Positions 35,082-44,702 of a stretch of DNA of 64,000 bases are shown here, one piece after another; positions within the stretch are counted from its first letter, which is position 1; every line of letters starts with the position of its first letter. The translations under genes and the position numbers were made by a program. Source of the stretch: Hyphomonas sp. (GTDB lineage: Bacteria > Pseudomonadota > Alphaproteobacteria > Caulobacterales > Hyphomonadaceae). Location: positions 1 to 64,000 of the forward strand of contig WGNP01000009.1 of NCBI GenBank assembly GCA_016124495.1, in the 5' to 3' direction. The notes under the pieces are model-generated. The model was not told where the DNA came from and searched no databases. It worked only from the letters and a program-made list of their open reading frames with translations.

Positions 35082-36086
35082 ATGAACATCATTGTCACCG
35101 GGGCGGCCGGTTTCATCGGCAGCGAAATTGCGCTGAGACTGCTGCGCGAAGGCCATTCGGTCACCGGCATCGATTCCTTCACCGCCTATTATGACGTGAA
35201 GCTGAAAGAAGACCGCGCCGCGCGCCTTGCCGCCTTCCCGAACTTTCGCCTCGCCCGCTCCGGCGTGGAAGATGCCGCGACGATGGAGCGCGTGTTCGAC
35301 CGGGTTCAGCCAGACATCATCCTCCACTTCGCTGCACAGGCCGGCGTGCGCTACAGCCTTGATCATCCGCGCGAGTATATAGACGCCAACATTGTTGGCT
35401 CGTTCAATATGATCGACCTCGCCCGCCGCTACAAGGCGCGCCACCTCATCCTTGCTTCGACCAGCTCCGCCTACGGCGCAAACCAGAAATTCCCTTTCGA
35501 GGAGCGCGATTCGGCCCCCTATCCGCTGACCATCTACGCCGCGACCAAACTCGCCGCCGAACTGATTGCCCACAGCCATGCCCATCTCTACGGCGTACCC
35601 ACGACTGCCCTGCGCTTCTTCAGCGTCTACGGCCCCTGGGGCCGGCCGGACATGGCCTTCTTCCTGTTCACGGACAGGATCTTCAAGGGCCAGCCGATTG
35701 ACGTGTTCAACAATGGCGACCTGTTGCGCGACTTCACCTATATCGACGACCTGGTGGAATCGATCCGCCGGCTGATGGATTGCCCGCCCCAGATTGGCAG
35801 CCACATGATCCGAGGCGACTCACTCTCGCCTGTCGCACCTTACCGTCTCGTCAATATCGGCAATGCGACGCCGGTCCGGCTGATGGACTATATAGAGGCA
35901 ATCGAGAAGGCGATCGGCAGGAAGGCCGTCAAGAACATGCTCGGCATGCAGCCCGGCGACGTAAAGCAGACCTTCGCCGACGTGCGCCTCCTGAAGGCGC
36001 TCACCGGCTATACCCCGAATACAGACTACCGCGTCGGCATCCCTGCTTTCGTCGACTGGTACCGCAGCTACTACAATCCCGCCTGA
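35082..36086 (+). CDS. NAD-dependent epimerase (UDP-glucuronate 4-epimerase-like)
   Basis: An extended short-chain dehydrogenase of 334 residues acting on a nucleotide sugar. Rossmann motif TGAAGFIGSEIA, substrate loop AAQAGVRYSLDHPREYIDANIVGSFN, catalytic Ser/Thr in ASTSSAYG and YxxxK in TIYAATKLAAE. FFSVYGPWGRPDMAFFLFTDRI and NNGDLLRDFTYIDDLVE are typical of LpsL/UDP-glucuronate epimerases, which supply galacturonate for surface polysaccharides. It is 160 bp downstream of sppA and ends 16 nt inside the convergent pseudouridine synthase gene. Confidence 0.9.
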   Translation: MNIIVTGAAGFIGSEIALRLLREGHSVTGIDSFTAYYDVKLKEDRAARLAAFPNFRLARSGVEDAATMERVFDRVQPDIILHFAAQAGVRYSLDHPREYIDANIVGSFNMIDLARRYKARHLILASTSSAYGANQKFPFEERDSAPYPLTIYAATKLAAELIAHSHAHLYGVPTTALRFFSVYGPWGRPDMAFFLFTDRIFKGQPIDVFNNGDLLRDFTYIDDLVESIRRLMDCPPQIGSHMIRGDSLSPVAPYRLVNIGNATPVRLMDYIEAIEKAIGRKAVKNMLGMQPGDVKQTFADVRLLKALTGYTPNTDYRVGIPAFVDWYRSYYNPA

Positions 36087-36802
36087 AGACCGGCAGCTTC
36101 GGCCGCGGCGCGAAAATCTTCCGGCAAGGGCGCCTCGATGACAAGCCGACCACCTTCCGGGTGCGGAAGATCCAGTTTCGCAGCGTGCAGCATCAAACGC
36201 GGCGCCGTAGCCTGCCCTTCTCCGTAAAGCGCGTCACCGAGGATCGGGCAGCCGAGCGACATCAGGTGGACGCGGATCTGGTGCATCCGCCCCGTTTCCG
36301 GCGCCATCTGCATCAGCCCTAATTCGCCCTGGCGCGCCAGCACACGCCACCCCGTCCTTGCGGCTTGCGCACCTTTCCGGTCCGGCCGCGCCATGATCAT
36401 CCGCGACTTGCCACCTTCTTCCACTTTCACCAGAGATGCATCGGCAACACCTGTTTCAGCCGAAGGCAAACGCCCCTTCACAAGCGCCAGATAGGTCTTC
36501 TGTACATCGCGTCCGGCGAACGCCTCTGACAGTTTCGCCGCCACCGGCTGCGTCCTGGCCGCCACGATCACGCCGGAAGTGCCCTGGTCCAGCCGGTGCA
36601 CCAGGCGCGGCCGCTTGCCGTTCGATTTCGCAAACGCCGCCATCAGGTCATCCAGCGACTGCGCCACGCCGCTGCCCGCCTGCACAGCAAGGCCTGCCGG
36701 CTTGTTGAACGCGATCAGCGAATTGTCCTCATGCAGGACCATGGCGCGAACAAATGCGGTATCTTCAGGCGAAATATCGGGCACAGCGCGGTTACGGGTC
36801 AT
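36071..36802 (-). CDS. RluA-family pseudouridine synthase
   Basis: A 243-residue enzyme that isomerises uridine in rRNA or tRNA. The catalytic Asp lies in LVHRLDQGTSGVIVAART; RMHQIRVHLMSLGCPILGDALYG and RLMLHAAKLDLPHPEGG are family blocks. There is no N-terminal S4 domain, so it is an RluA/TruC-type rather than RluC/D-type enzyme. The stop overlaps the epimerase tail-to-tail, and its start overlaps the rarA stop by 4 nt, so it is translated after rarA. Confidence 0.93.
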   Translation of the reverse strand: MTRNRAVPDISPEDTAFVRAMVLHEDNSLIAFNKPAGLAVQAGSGVAQSLDDLMAAFAKSNGKRPRLVHRLDQGTSGVIVAARTQPVAAKLSEAFAGRDVQKTYLALVKGRLPSAETGVADASLVKVEEGGKSRMIMARPDRKGAQAARTGWRVLARQGELGLMQMAPETGRMHQIRVHLMSLGCPILGDALYGEGQATAPRLMLHAAKLDLPHPEGGRLVIEAPLPEDFRAAAEAAGLQAGL

Positions 36803-38112
36803 TCCGGCTTCTTAGTGCCCGCGCGAAGTTCTGCAAGGTGGCGGAGCCGCTGCGCAATCGGTGCTTCGCGGCCTTCGCCCCTGGGTTCGTAGAAGACCGG
36901 GCGTTTCATGCTTTCAGGAAAATAGTCCTGGCCGGAGAAGCCTTCTTCCGTATCGTGATCATATTTGTAGCCAGACCCATAGCCCTGATCCTTCATCATC
37001 GAGGTCGGCGCATTGAGGATATGTTTTGGCGGCATCAGGCTGCCGGTCTCGGCGGCCGCGCGGCGCGCGGCCTTGTAGGCGACGTAGGCGGCATTGGATT
37101 TCGGCGCGGTGGCAAGGTGGATCACGCAGTGCGCCAGCGCCAGTTCACCTTCCGGCGATCCGAGCCGCTCATAGGTGCGCGCTGCCTCGCCGGCGACCAA
37201 CAGCGCGGCCGGGTCAGCCAGGCCGATATCCTCACTCGCCATGCGGATCAGCCGCCGCGCCAGGAAAAGCGGGTCCTCGCCGCCTTCGAGCATCCGGGCG
37301 AACCAGTAGAGCGCCGCATCCGGATCTGATCCGCGTACGGATTTGTGCAGGGCGGAGATGAGATTGTAGTGTTCCTCGCGGTCCCTGTCATAGGCCGCCG
37401 CACGCTTCGAGAGCGATTTTCCCAGATCGCCGGGAGACAGCAGCCCCGGCTCACCGATCATCGAGAAAGCCTGCTCGGCGAGGTTCAACAGGTAGCGCCC
37501 ATCCCCGTCCGCCATCGCGAGGACCATCGCGCGCGCGTCCCCGGTCACCGGCAGGCGGCGCTGTTCCATGTTCTCGGCGCGCTGCAGCAGCTTCTCCAGC
37601 GCGGCTTCATCAAGACGTTTCAGAACCAGCACCTGGCAACGCGAGAGGAGCGCGCCGTTCAGCTCAAAGCTCGGATTCTCGGTCGTCGCGCCGATGAGCG
37701 TTACAACGCCGCTTTCGACGAAGGGCAGGAAACCGTCCTGCTGGGCCCGGTTGAAGCGGTGGATCTCGTCGACAAAGAGCAGCGTGCCCTTGCCCATCCT
37801 GCGGCGCGATTCGGCGCGCTCGAACGCCGCGCGCAATTCCTTCACGCCTGAAAAAATCGCACTGATCGCCTCGAATGCGAGCCCCGTGCCTTCGGCCAGC
37901 AGCCGGGCAATCGTGGTCTTACCCGTACCCGGCGGGCCCCAGAGGATGATTGAGGAGAGCCGCCTCGCCGCCAGCATCCGCGACAACGTCCCGTCCGGCC
38001 CGATCAGGTGGTCCTGCCCCACCACGTCGGCCAGCGTTTGCGGACGCAGCCGGTCGGCCAGCGGCCGGGGGGCGCCATCGGAGAGGCCAGCGGAGTCGAA
38101 AAGGTCCGTCAT
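36799..38112 (-). CDS. rarA: Replication-associated recombination protein A (RarA/MgsA)
   Basis: A 437-residue AAA+ ATPase that acts at stalled replication forks, related to eukaryotic WRNIP1. RPLADRLRPQTLADVVGQDHLIG is the family N-terminus, Walker A is WGPPGTGKTTIARLL, Walker B LLFVDEIHRFNRAQQD, sensor 1 TLIGATTENPSFELN. The C-terminal tetramerisation part (NAPTSMMKDQGYGSGYKYDHD) is complete. The start is ATG at 38112, well supported by the family; the open frame upstream overlaps the divergent dioxygenase gene. Confidence 0.96.
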   Translation of the reverse strand: MTDLFDSAGLSDGAPRPLADRLRPQTLADVVGQDHLIGPDGTLSRMLAARRLSSIILWGPPGTGKTTIARLLAEGTGLAFEAISAIFSGVKELRAAFERAESRRRMGKGTLLFVDEIHRFNRAQQDGFLPFVESGVVTLIGATTENPSFELNGALLSRCQVLVLKRLDEAALEKLLQRAENMEQRRLPVTGDARAMVLAMADGDGRYLLNLAEQAFSMIGEPGLLSPGDLGKSLSKRAAAYDRDREEHYNLISALHKSVRGSDPDAALYWFARMLEGGEDPLFLARRLIRMASEDIGLADPAALLVAGEAARTYERLGSPEGELALAHCVIHLATAPKSNAAYVAYKAARRAAAETGSLMPPKHILNAPTSMMKDQGYGSGYKYDHDTEEGFSGQDYFPESMKRPVFYEPRGEGREAPIAQRLRHLAELRAGTKKPE

Positions 38113-38185
38113 AAGAGGCTTTCTAGGCGAGCGCGGACAATGTGGTAAGCTGCGAAAATTACCGCCAGATACCGGGAGGAAGAAC

Positions 38186-39022
38186 ATGAAGCTGGAGATC
38201 ACGCCTTCGGGCCAGGCCTGCGGCGCGGCCGTGCGCGGCGCAGACCTGTCGAAACCGATGACGAAAGACACGATTGCTGCAGTTCGTGCCGCCTGGCTGG
38301 AACACCAGGTGCTGGCCTTTCCGGACCAGAAGCTGACCGACGAGCAGCTGGAAGCCTACACGCTGAGTTTCGGCCCGTTTGGCGAAGACCCTTTCATCGC
38401 ACCGATTCCCGGCCACCCGCACATCATCGCGGTGAAGCGCATGGCGGATGAGACCTCGCCGGTCTTTGCCGAAAGCTGGCACTCCGACTGGAGCTTCCAG
38501 GCGAAGCCGCCGCAGGGGACGTGTCTGTATGGCAAGACGATCCCGCCCGTTGGCGGCGATACGCTGTTCACGAACCAGTATCTGGCGCTCGAACGGATGC
38601 CCGGCGATCTTCGCAAAAGGATCGAAGGCAAACGCGCCGTCCATTCTGCCAGGAACGCTTACGCGCCGACAGGTTTCTACGGCGCCGGCGACAGGGGCCG
38701 GAGCATGGACATCCGCCCGTCCGATGACGCGCAGGCGGTGCAGACCCATCCGGTCATCCACACACACCCCGAAACAGGCCGTGAATGCCTGTTCGGAACG
38801 GCGGGCTATATTATTGGCATCGAAGGCATGGAGCCGGCGGAAGGCTGGGACCTCGTGTCCGAAATCTATCGCTGGCAGACGCGGCCCGAGTTTCAGTACC
38901 GGCACAAATGGTCGCCGGACATGCTGGTGATGTGGGACAACCGGTGCACCCTGCACATGGCGACCGGCGGCTATGCCGGCCATGACCGGCTGCTGCACCG
39001 CACCACAATTGGCGCTGCCTGA
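38186..39022 (+). CDS. TauD/TfdA-family Fe(II)/2-oxoglutarate dioxygenase
   Basis: A 278-residue non-haem iron oxygenase. Iron ligands are in ESWHSDWSF (HxD) and WDNRCTLHMATGG (distal His), and the 2-oxoglutarate Arg is in RLLHRTTI. The family hydroxylates compounds such as taurine, alkyl sulfates or aryloxyalkanoates; the substrate cannot be read. The ATG follows GGGAGGAAGAAC, an excellent Shine-Dalgarno. It is 72 nt upstream of the CYP153 gene on the same strand, so the two oxygenases are probably co-expressed. Confidence 0.9.
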   Translation: MKLEITPSGQACGAAVRGADLSKPMTKDTIAAVRAAWLEHQVLAFPDQKLTDEQLEAYTLSFGPFGEDPFIAPIPGHPHIIAVKRMADETSPVFAESWHSDWSFQAKPPQGTCLYGKTIPPVGGDTLFTNQYLALERMPGDLRKRIEGKRAVHSARNAYAPTGFYGAGDRGRSMDIRPSDDAQAVQTHPVIHTHPETGRECLFGTAGYIIGIEGMEPAEGWDLVSEIYRWQTRPEFQYRHKWSPDMLVMWDNRCTLHMATGGYAGHDRLLHRTTIGAA

Positions 39023-39094
39023 GGCGTTCCCGAAGAGCAATCTTCGGGGTATGGTTTTCCCGAGGCCGCACAGATGGCCCCTGGAGGAAGATTG

Positions 39095-40351
39095 ATGGCT
39101 GATACCTGGCATGGCGCAAGCGCTGGCATTCCGGATCCGTGGACCTTGCCGCTGGAGACGTTCGACGTCTCGAAGGCCGAACTGTTCGAGCAGGACCTGC
39201 ACTGGGAGTACTTCCGCAGGCTGAGGAAAGAGGCACCGGTTCATTACTGCCCTGACAGCCTTGTCGGGCCGTACTGGTCGATCACCAAGTACAACGACAT
39301 TGTCGCCGTAGATACGAACCATAAGGTATTCTCCTCGAGCCCGAGCATCGGGATTGGCGACCCGAGCGACGGCATTTATCCGCCGATGTTCATCGCCATG
39401 GACCCGCCGATCCATGACATCCAGCGCAAGGCCGCGCAGCCGGCCGTGGCGCCGATGCAGCTGGCTGAGCTGGAAGGCCTGATCCGCTCGCGCGTGATCA
39501 GCATTCTCGACAGCCTGCCCGTCGGCGAGCGGTTCAACTGGGTGGACAAGGTGTCGATCGAGCTGACGACGCAGATGCTGGCCACGCTGTTCGACTTTCC
39601 GTTCGAGGACCGGCACAAGCTGCCTTTCTGGTCAGACGTGGCGACAACGACCGACGCCGCCGGGATTGTCGGCGCCGACATGGAATGGCGGATGAAGCAC
39701 CTGACCGAGTGCGTACAGTATTTCTCGCGCCTCTGGACCGAGCGGGCGGCGGCACCGCAGAAGATGGATTTCATCTCGCTGCTGGCCCACAATCCGGACA
39801 CGAAGGACATGATCCACAATCCGATGGAGCTGATGGGCAACCTGATGCTGCTGATCGTGGGCGGCAATGACACGACGCGGAACTCGATTTCCGGCGGCGT
39901 GTATTTCCTCAACAAGTTCCCGGCCGAGTATGCGAAACTGAAAGCAGACCCGGGCCTGATCACCAATATGGTATCCGAGATCATCCGCTATCAGACGCCG
40001 CTGCCGCATATGCGCCGCCTGGCGCTGGAGGATATCGAGTTCGGCGGCAAGCTGATCCGCAAGGGCGACAAAGTGGTGATGTGGTATGTGTCCGGCAACC
40101 GGGATGAAGAGGTGATCGAACGCGCCGACGAGTTCCTGATCGACCGGGCTAATGCACGCCGGCACATTTCATTCGGCTTCGGCATCCATCGCTGCATGGG
40201 CAACCGTGTAGCCGAAATGCAGCTGCGCATCCTGTGGGAGGAGATCCTGAACCGCTTCGGGCATATCGAGGTCGTCGGCCCGCCGAAGCGCGTGCTTTCG
40301 AATTTCGTGCGCGGATATGAAGAGCTGCCGGTCATCGTTCACGCGCGGTGA
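39095..40351 (+). CDS. Cytochrome P450, CYP153-type alkane hydroxylase
   Basis: A 418-residue soluble P450. The haem-binding loop is SFGFGIHRCMGNRVAE with Cys367 as thiolate ligand, the I-helix is LLIVGGNDTTRNSISGGV, and the ExxR motif lies in VSEIIRYQTPLPHMRR. RKEAPVHYCPDS..GPYWSITKYNDIVAVDTNHKVFSS is characteristic of the CYP153 family, which oxidises medium-chain n-alkanes and related compounds at the terminal carbon in marine and oil-degrading bacteria. No ferredoxin or ferredoxin reductase gene is adjacent, though CYP153 needs both. Start ATG after GGAGGAAGATTG. Confidence 0.93.
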   Translation: MADTWHGASAGIPDPWTLPLETFDVSKAELFEQDLHWEYFRRLRKEAPVHYCPDSLVGPYWSITKYNDIVAVDTNHKVFSSSPSIGIGDPSDGIYPPMFIAMDPPIHDIQRKAAQPAVAPMQLAELEGLIRSRVISILDSLPVGERFNWVDKVSIELTTQMLATLFDFPFEDRHKLPFWSDVATTTDAAGIVGADMEWRMKHLTECVQYFSRLWTERAAAPQKMDFISLLAHNPDTKDMIHNPMELMGNLMLLIVGGNDTTRNSISGGVYFLNKFPAEYAKLKADPGLITNMVSEIIRYQTPLPHMRRLALEDIEFGGKLIRKGDKVVMWYVSGNRDEEVIERADEFLIDRANARRHISFGFGIHRCMGNRVAEMQLRILWEEILNRFGHIEVVGPPKRVLSNFVRGYEELPVIVHAR

Positions 40352-40410
40352 GGCCCGGACCCGCGACCTCGCAAGTGATGCGAGATTGCGCGGCGCCGGG
40401 CATCAGCTGG

Positions 40411-41907
40411 TCAGGTCCGGACGGTGCCTTTTACGGTGCGGCCGTTGCGTTCGATTTCGATCTCCCAGCTGCGGCCGCCCTGGGCAAGAACGCCTTCGAG
40501 GTCCTTGACCGTCCGGGTTGTCTTGCCGTTCACGGCGCGGATGATGTCGCCCGGCTTGAAATAGTTGCGGGAGATGGTGCCGCGGGTGACCGAATGGACG
40601 TAGATGCCGGAGCCTTTGGAGAACGGGTCAAGACCGTTTTCCTCGGCGAGCCGCGGCGACAGCTCGATGACGCGCGCGCCGTTGAAGATGGATCCGTCAG
40701 CCAGCAGCACGACATCCGCTTCCGTGGCGCCGGGCGGCGGCTGGAGCTGTACATTGATCGTCTGTGAATTGCCGGCGCGCAGCACCGTGAGCTGGGCCTG
40801 TTCACCCGGATTGCGAACGGCAGCAAGGAACTTGAGGCCTTTCTCGTCGAACACTTCACGGCCATCGATGGCGGTCACCAGATCACCGCGGCGCAGGCCC
40901 GCCCTGGCGGCCGGGCCGTCCGGGAATACTTCGGTGACGATGACGCCGATCGGACGGGTGAGGCCTTGCGTCTTGGCGATATCGAAGCTGACAGACTGCG
41001 CAGCAAGGCCAAGCCATGGGCGCACGAAGGTGCCGCCATTGACCGCGGCATCTACGACGCGCTTGACCATTTCCGACGGGATCGCGAAACCAATGCCAAC
41101 TGAGCCGCCTGTGCGCGAAAAAATGGCGGTATTGACGCCGACGAGTTCGCCCCTGGTATTGATCAGGGCGCCGCCGGAATTGCCCGGGTTCACGGCCGCG
41201 TCAGTCTGCAGGAAGAAGGAATAGTCGGACACGCCGACATCGGTGCGGGCGGTGGCCGAGATGATGCCGTTGGTGACGGTCTGGCCGACGCCGAAGGGGT
41301 TACCGATGGCCAGCACGAGGTCGCCCACCTGCACGGCGCGCGTGTCTGCGAAATCAAGGGTCGGCAGCCGCTCGGCGCCGGTATCGATCTTCAGGACAGC
41401 CAGATCGGTGCGCTCATCGGCGAGCAGCAGCTCGGCCGGGTATTCGCGCCGGTCACTGAGGACGACGCGGAAGCTGTCAGCGCCCTGGATGACGTGGTTA
41501 TTGGTGACGACAATGCCTTCGGCGGCGACGATGACGCCCGAGCCGAGCGAGTTCTGGACGCTGCTGCCCTGGGCCGGCACGCCGTAGAGCAGCTGCTCCA
41601 TGGTGGAGGCACGGCTCTTCACGGTCTTGGCGGTATAGACGTTGACCACGGCGGGCGAGGCGTCCTTCACCAGCGGGGCGAAGCTGAGGTAGATCTGGTC
41701 CTGAGACTGCGGGACCACGGGCTGAACATCGGCCAGCGCCGGCGATCCGGCAGGCAGCGTGACAGCCGCGGGGATGGCCTCGCCGGGATCTCGCTCGGCC
41801 TGCGAGAACATCGGGGCGAGCGCCACGGTGAGCAGCATCAGTACGGCCACGCTGAGGAAAGCGAGGAGTTTGGAAACATGTTTGGTCATGGTGCGTGGAT
41901 CGGTCAT
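40411..41907 (-). CDS. Do-like periplasmic serine protease (DegP/HtrA family)
   Basis: A 498-residue envelope quality-control protease. Signal anchor LLAFLSVAVLMLLTVALAPMFS, then a trypsin-like domain with the triad His (VTNNHVIQGAD), Asp (ERTDLAVLKI) and Ser (NPGNSGGALIN), followed by two PDZ domains (around IGVIVTEVFPDGPAARAGLRRGD and GSGIYVHSVTRGTISRNYFKPGD). Three Met codons compete at 41913, 41907 and 41889; the second has AGAG at suitable distance. It is 69 bp downstream of the transporter gene, perhaps with its own promoter. Confidence 0.93.
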   Translation of the reverse strand: MTDPRTMTKHVSKLLAFLSVAVLMLLTVALAPMFSQAERDPGEAIPAAVTLPAGSPALADVQPVVPQSQDQIYLSFAPLVKDASPAVVNVYTAKTVKSRASTMEQLLYGVPAQGSSVQNSLGSGVIVAAEGIVVTNNHVIQGADSFRVVLSDRREYPAELLLADERTDLAVLKIDTGAERLPTLDFADTRAVQVGDLVLAIGNPFGVGQTVTNGIISATARTDVGVSDYSFFLQTDAAVNPGNSGGALINTRGELVGVNTAIFSRTGGSVGIGFAIPSEMVKRVVDAAVNGGTFVRPWLGLAAQSVSFDIAKTQGLTRPIGVIVTEVFPDGPAARAGLRRGDLVTAIDGREVFDEKGLKFLAAVRNPGEQAQLTVLRAGNSQTINVQLQPPPGATEADVVLLADGSIFNGARVIELSPRLAEENGLDPFSKGSGIYVHSVTRGTISRNYFKPGDIIRAVNGKTTRTVKDLEGVLAQGGRSWEIEIERNGRTVKGTVRT

Positions 41908-41976
41908 GAACATGGCTCTATTGCGGCGCGAAATGCGGCGCAATTCGTACCTTCATGACATTTCCGTCAGGGGGCG

Positions 41977-43431
41977 TCAGGAGGCGTCGGGGCCCGCGGC
42001 AGCCGCGTCCCGCTCGCGCAGACGTCGCAGGTTTTCGCCATGCGATTCCCGGCTGATCTTGTAGAAACTGACGCAGATGAGCATCAGTGTCCAGGCCGTG
42101 AGCACGGACACGCCGTACCCGAAACCGAGGGCCCGGATCGATTCCTCGCTGGCCCCTGCCCCGCCGCCTCCGGTGGAAAATCCGGAAACCCAGAGCACCG
42201 CAGAAGCCGTCATGACGCCGACGCCCTGCGAGAGCTTCCTGATAAAGCTTATTCCGGCAAAGAAGATACCTTCGGAGCGGCGGCCGGTCTGCAACTCGCT
42301 GTCCTCGACGATGTCGGCAACCATGGAGGCCATCAGCATCTGGGTAGCGATGATCAGGGCCAGGTCGAAGATGGTGATGAAGAAAATGATGTTGAAAAGC
42401 GCTTCCGAGCCGTTTGGCGGCAGGAGGCCGAGCAGGCGCAGGAAGACCGGCATCGGCGCGATGGTGAAGGCGAGTGCGCCGATCACGATGGCGCCGCGCT
42501 TCTTGCCGAAGGTCTTGCCGACGATCGGCGCGATGATGAGGGCGAGGATGGCCGAGATGTAAACGGCGGCGGTGATGGAGGCGATCTGAGCGTTGGTGAA
42601 GCCCCAGAAGATCGTGTTGATGTACTGGTTGAGCGTAGCCGAGATGCCCGAGGCGATGAGGCCGCAAAGCGTGGCGAGGAAAAGGGCCCGGAAAGAAGGA
42701 TTTGAAACCGTCTCGAAGATTTCCTTGAAGACGGTGCCGAGCGTGATCTTTCGGGCGGCTGGCGGAGCCTTGAGGTGGGGTATGTGATTGTGCGTGCCGA
42801 CCGTACAGATCAGCGCGCAGACGAAAATGCAGACTGAAGCGACGAGGCCGTAGGTATTCCAGCCATCGACATTGAACACGCCGATTTCAATCTCCTCCGT
42901 AGGCACGAGCAGGAAGCGGAAGAGAAGTATCTGGATCGTGAGGCCGCCAAACCAGCCGAAAAAGGTGCGAAGGGAGAGGAGCGACGTGCGGGCATCGTAT
43001 TCCTGCGTCAACTCGGCCGCCAGCGCTGTGCCGGGCACATCGAAGAAGGTGAAGGACAGGCGCACGAGAATGGTCAGCGCCACCAGCCAGACAAACAGGT
43101 CATTGCCGGTCATGCCTGCCGGCGGGTTCCAGGTGAAGTAGTAGGTGACCGCAATCGGGATCAGCGCCGCATACATGAAGGGATGCCGGCGCCCGAGCCG
43201 GGTGCGCATGTTGTCTGACCAGTAGCCGACGATCGGATCCGAAAAAGCATCGACGACAAGCGCGATCAGGAGCGCAATGGCGACCAGTCCGGCATCTACC
43301 CCGAGGATGTTGGAATAGAAGAACAGCAGGACGTACTCGAACCCGTTGTTCTTGACGCCTTCCGCAGCGCCTCCGATGCCAAACGAAACACGTGTCAGCA
43401 GGTTGGGCGCGGCGGCAGTAGCTGTCGTCAT
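41977..43431 (-). CDS. MFS transporter, GPH (glycoside-pentoside-hexuronide) family
   Basis: A 484-residue sugar:cation symporter with about 12 membrane helices. The GPH signatures are present: TRVSFGIGGAAEGVKNNGFEYVLLFFYSNILG at the N-terminus and DAFSDPIVGYWSDNMRTRLGRRHPFMY, which carries the Asp and Arg residues of the MelB-type cation and sugar sites. Substrate is unknown. It is 33 nt downstream of the acyl-CoA dehydrogenase gene, an odd partner for a sugar transporter, so it may move another solute. Confidence 0.9.
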   Translation of the reverse strand: MTTATAAAPNLLTRVSFGIGGAAEGVKNNGFEYVLLFFYSNILGVDAGLVAIALLIALVVDAFSDPIVGYWSDNMRTRLGRRHPFMYAALIPIAVTYYFTWNPPAGMTGNDLFVWLVALTILVRLSFTFFDVPGTALAAELTQEYDARTSLLSLRTFFGWFGGLTIQILLFRFLLVPTEEIEIGVFNVDGWNTYGLVASVCIFVCALICTVGTHNHIPHLKAPPAARKITLGTVFKEIFETVSNPSFRALFLATLCGLIASGISATLNQYINTIFWGFTNAQIASITAAVYISAILALIIAPIVGKTFGKKRGAIVIGALAFTIAPMPVFLRLLGLLPPNGSEALFNIIFFITIFDLALIIATQMLMASMVADIVEDSELQTGRRSEGIFFAGISFIRKLSQGVGVMTASAVLWVSGFSTGGGGAGASEESIRALGFGYGVSVLTAWTLMLICVSFYKISRESHGENLRRLRERDAAAAGPDAS

Positions 43432-43464
43432 CGATGCAATCCTAAGATGGTCCGGTCTTTGGCC

Positions 43465-44688
43465 TCAGAGGCCGAGCACGGCCTTCGCCATGATGTTGCG
43501 CTGGATCTCGTTCGAGCCCGCATAGATAGAGGTCTTGCGGTAGTTGAAGTAGCTCGGCGCGGCAGTCAGGGCGTACTCGGGCGTCGGCGACCCCGCGTTA
43601 GAACCGGGCCCCGCGAGGGCGACCGTGTCCTGCACGAAGGGGTTGGCGAGGAGGCCGGCCGCTTCGAGCGTGAGCTCGGTGATCGCCTGCTGGGCCTCGG
43701 ATCCCGCGCATTTCAGCATCGAGCTTTCGGGGCCGACATTCTGGCCGGCCGACAGCGAGGAGAGGACGCGGCGCTCGGTGGCGTCGAGGGTGTCGATGCG
43801 CATTTCGAGGAGGGCGAGCTTGCGGGCGAAATCCGGATTGCGGATAACCGGCTCGTTGCCGTCATACTCCTTCGAGGCCACTTTCCGGGTCTTGTTGAGC
43901 ATGTGGCGCAGGCCAGGGGCGTAGGCGTTGCCGCGCTCGAATTCGAGGAGATATTTTGCGTAGGTCCAGCCCGAATTTTCCTTGCCGATCAGCGCATCAC
44001 TGATCTTTACACGGACGTTTTCGAAGAACACCTGGTTGATTTCGTGCTGGCCTTCGGCGGGGCCGTCGAGGGTCGGCAGGGCGCGGACGGTGATGCCGGG
44101 CAGCGACATCGGGAAAACGATGAAGGAGATGCCTTCCTGCGGCTTACCCTCTTTCGAGGTGCGTACCAGGCAGAAGATCATGTCGGCCCACTGGGCGAGC
44201 GTCGTCCAGATCTTGGAGCCGTTGAGGATGTAGTCGTCGCCGTCGCGCACGGCGCTCATCTGCAGGCCGGCGAGGTCGGAGCCGGCGCCCGGTTCAGAAT
44301 AACCCTGGCACCACCAGACCTCGGAGGAGAGGATGCTCGGCAGGTGCTGCTTCTTCTGCGCGTCATTGCCGAAGGCCATGATCACGGGGGCGACCATCGA
44401 GACGCCGAAGGGGGCAACGCTCGGCGTGCCTGCACCCGAGAGTTCGGATTGCAGGATGTAGCGCTCGGTGGTGGACAGACCCGGGCCGCCATACTCTTTC
44501 GGCCAGTTCGGGGCGATCCAGCCTTTCGCGGCGAGCTTCTTCTGCCAGGCGACCTGGCTTGCCTTGTCGACATAGCCATTCTTGGACAGCGCCATGCGGG
44601 CGCGCAGGTCCGTGTCGAAGTTGGCCGCGATCCAGTCGCGGACTTCTGTCTGGAACTTCAGGTCAGATGGTGAAAGCGAGAGATCCAT
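43465..44688 (-). CDS. Acyl-CoA dehydrogenase
   Basis: A 407-residue FAD enzyme oxidising an acyl-CoA at the alpha-beta position. FAD/substrate motifs: WWCQGYSEPGAGSDLAGL, NGSKIWTTLAQWADMIFCLVRT and the C-terminal SIYAGSNEIQRNIMAKAVLGL. The FadE/ACAD family splits into short-chain, long-chain and steroid (ChsE-type) branches; the KEYGGPGLSTTERYIL region and length fit the steroid or branched-chain FadE group best, but this is tentative. It is the second gene of a three-gene operon with the ABM-domain protein and the MFS transporter. Confidence 0.92.
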   Translation of the reverse strand: MDLSLSPSDLKFQTEVRDWIAANFDTDLRARMALSKNGYVDKASQVAWQKKLAAKGWIAPNWPKEYGGPGLSTTERYILQSELSGAGTPSVAPFGVSMVAPVIMAFGNDAQKKQHLPSILSSEVWWCQGYSEPGAGSDLAGLQMSAVRDGDDYILNGSKIWTTLAQWADMIFCLVRTSKEGKPQEGISFIVFPMSLPGITVRALPTLDGPAEGQHEINQVFFENVRVKISDALIGKENSGWTYAKYLLEFERGNAYAPGLRHMLNKTRKVASKEYDGNEPVIRNPDFARKLALLEMRIDTLDATERRVLSSLSAGQNVGPESSMLKCAGSEAQQAITELTLEAAGLLANPFVQDTVALAGPGSNAGSPTPEYALTAAPSYFNYRKTSIYAGSNEIQRNIMAKAVLGL

Positions 44689-44702
44689 GGCCGCCGCTCC
44701 GG

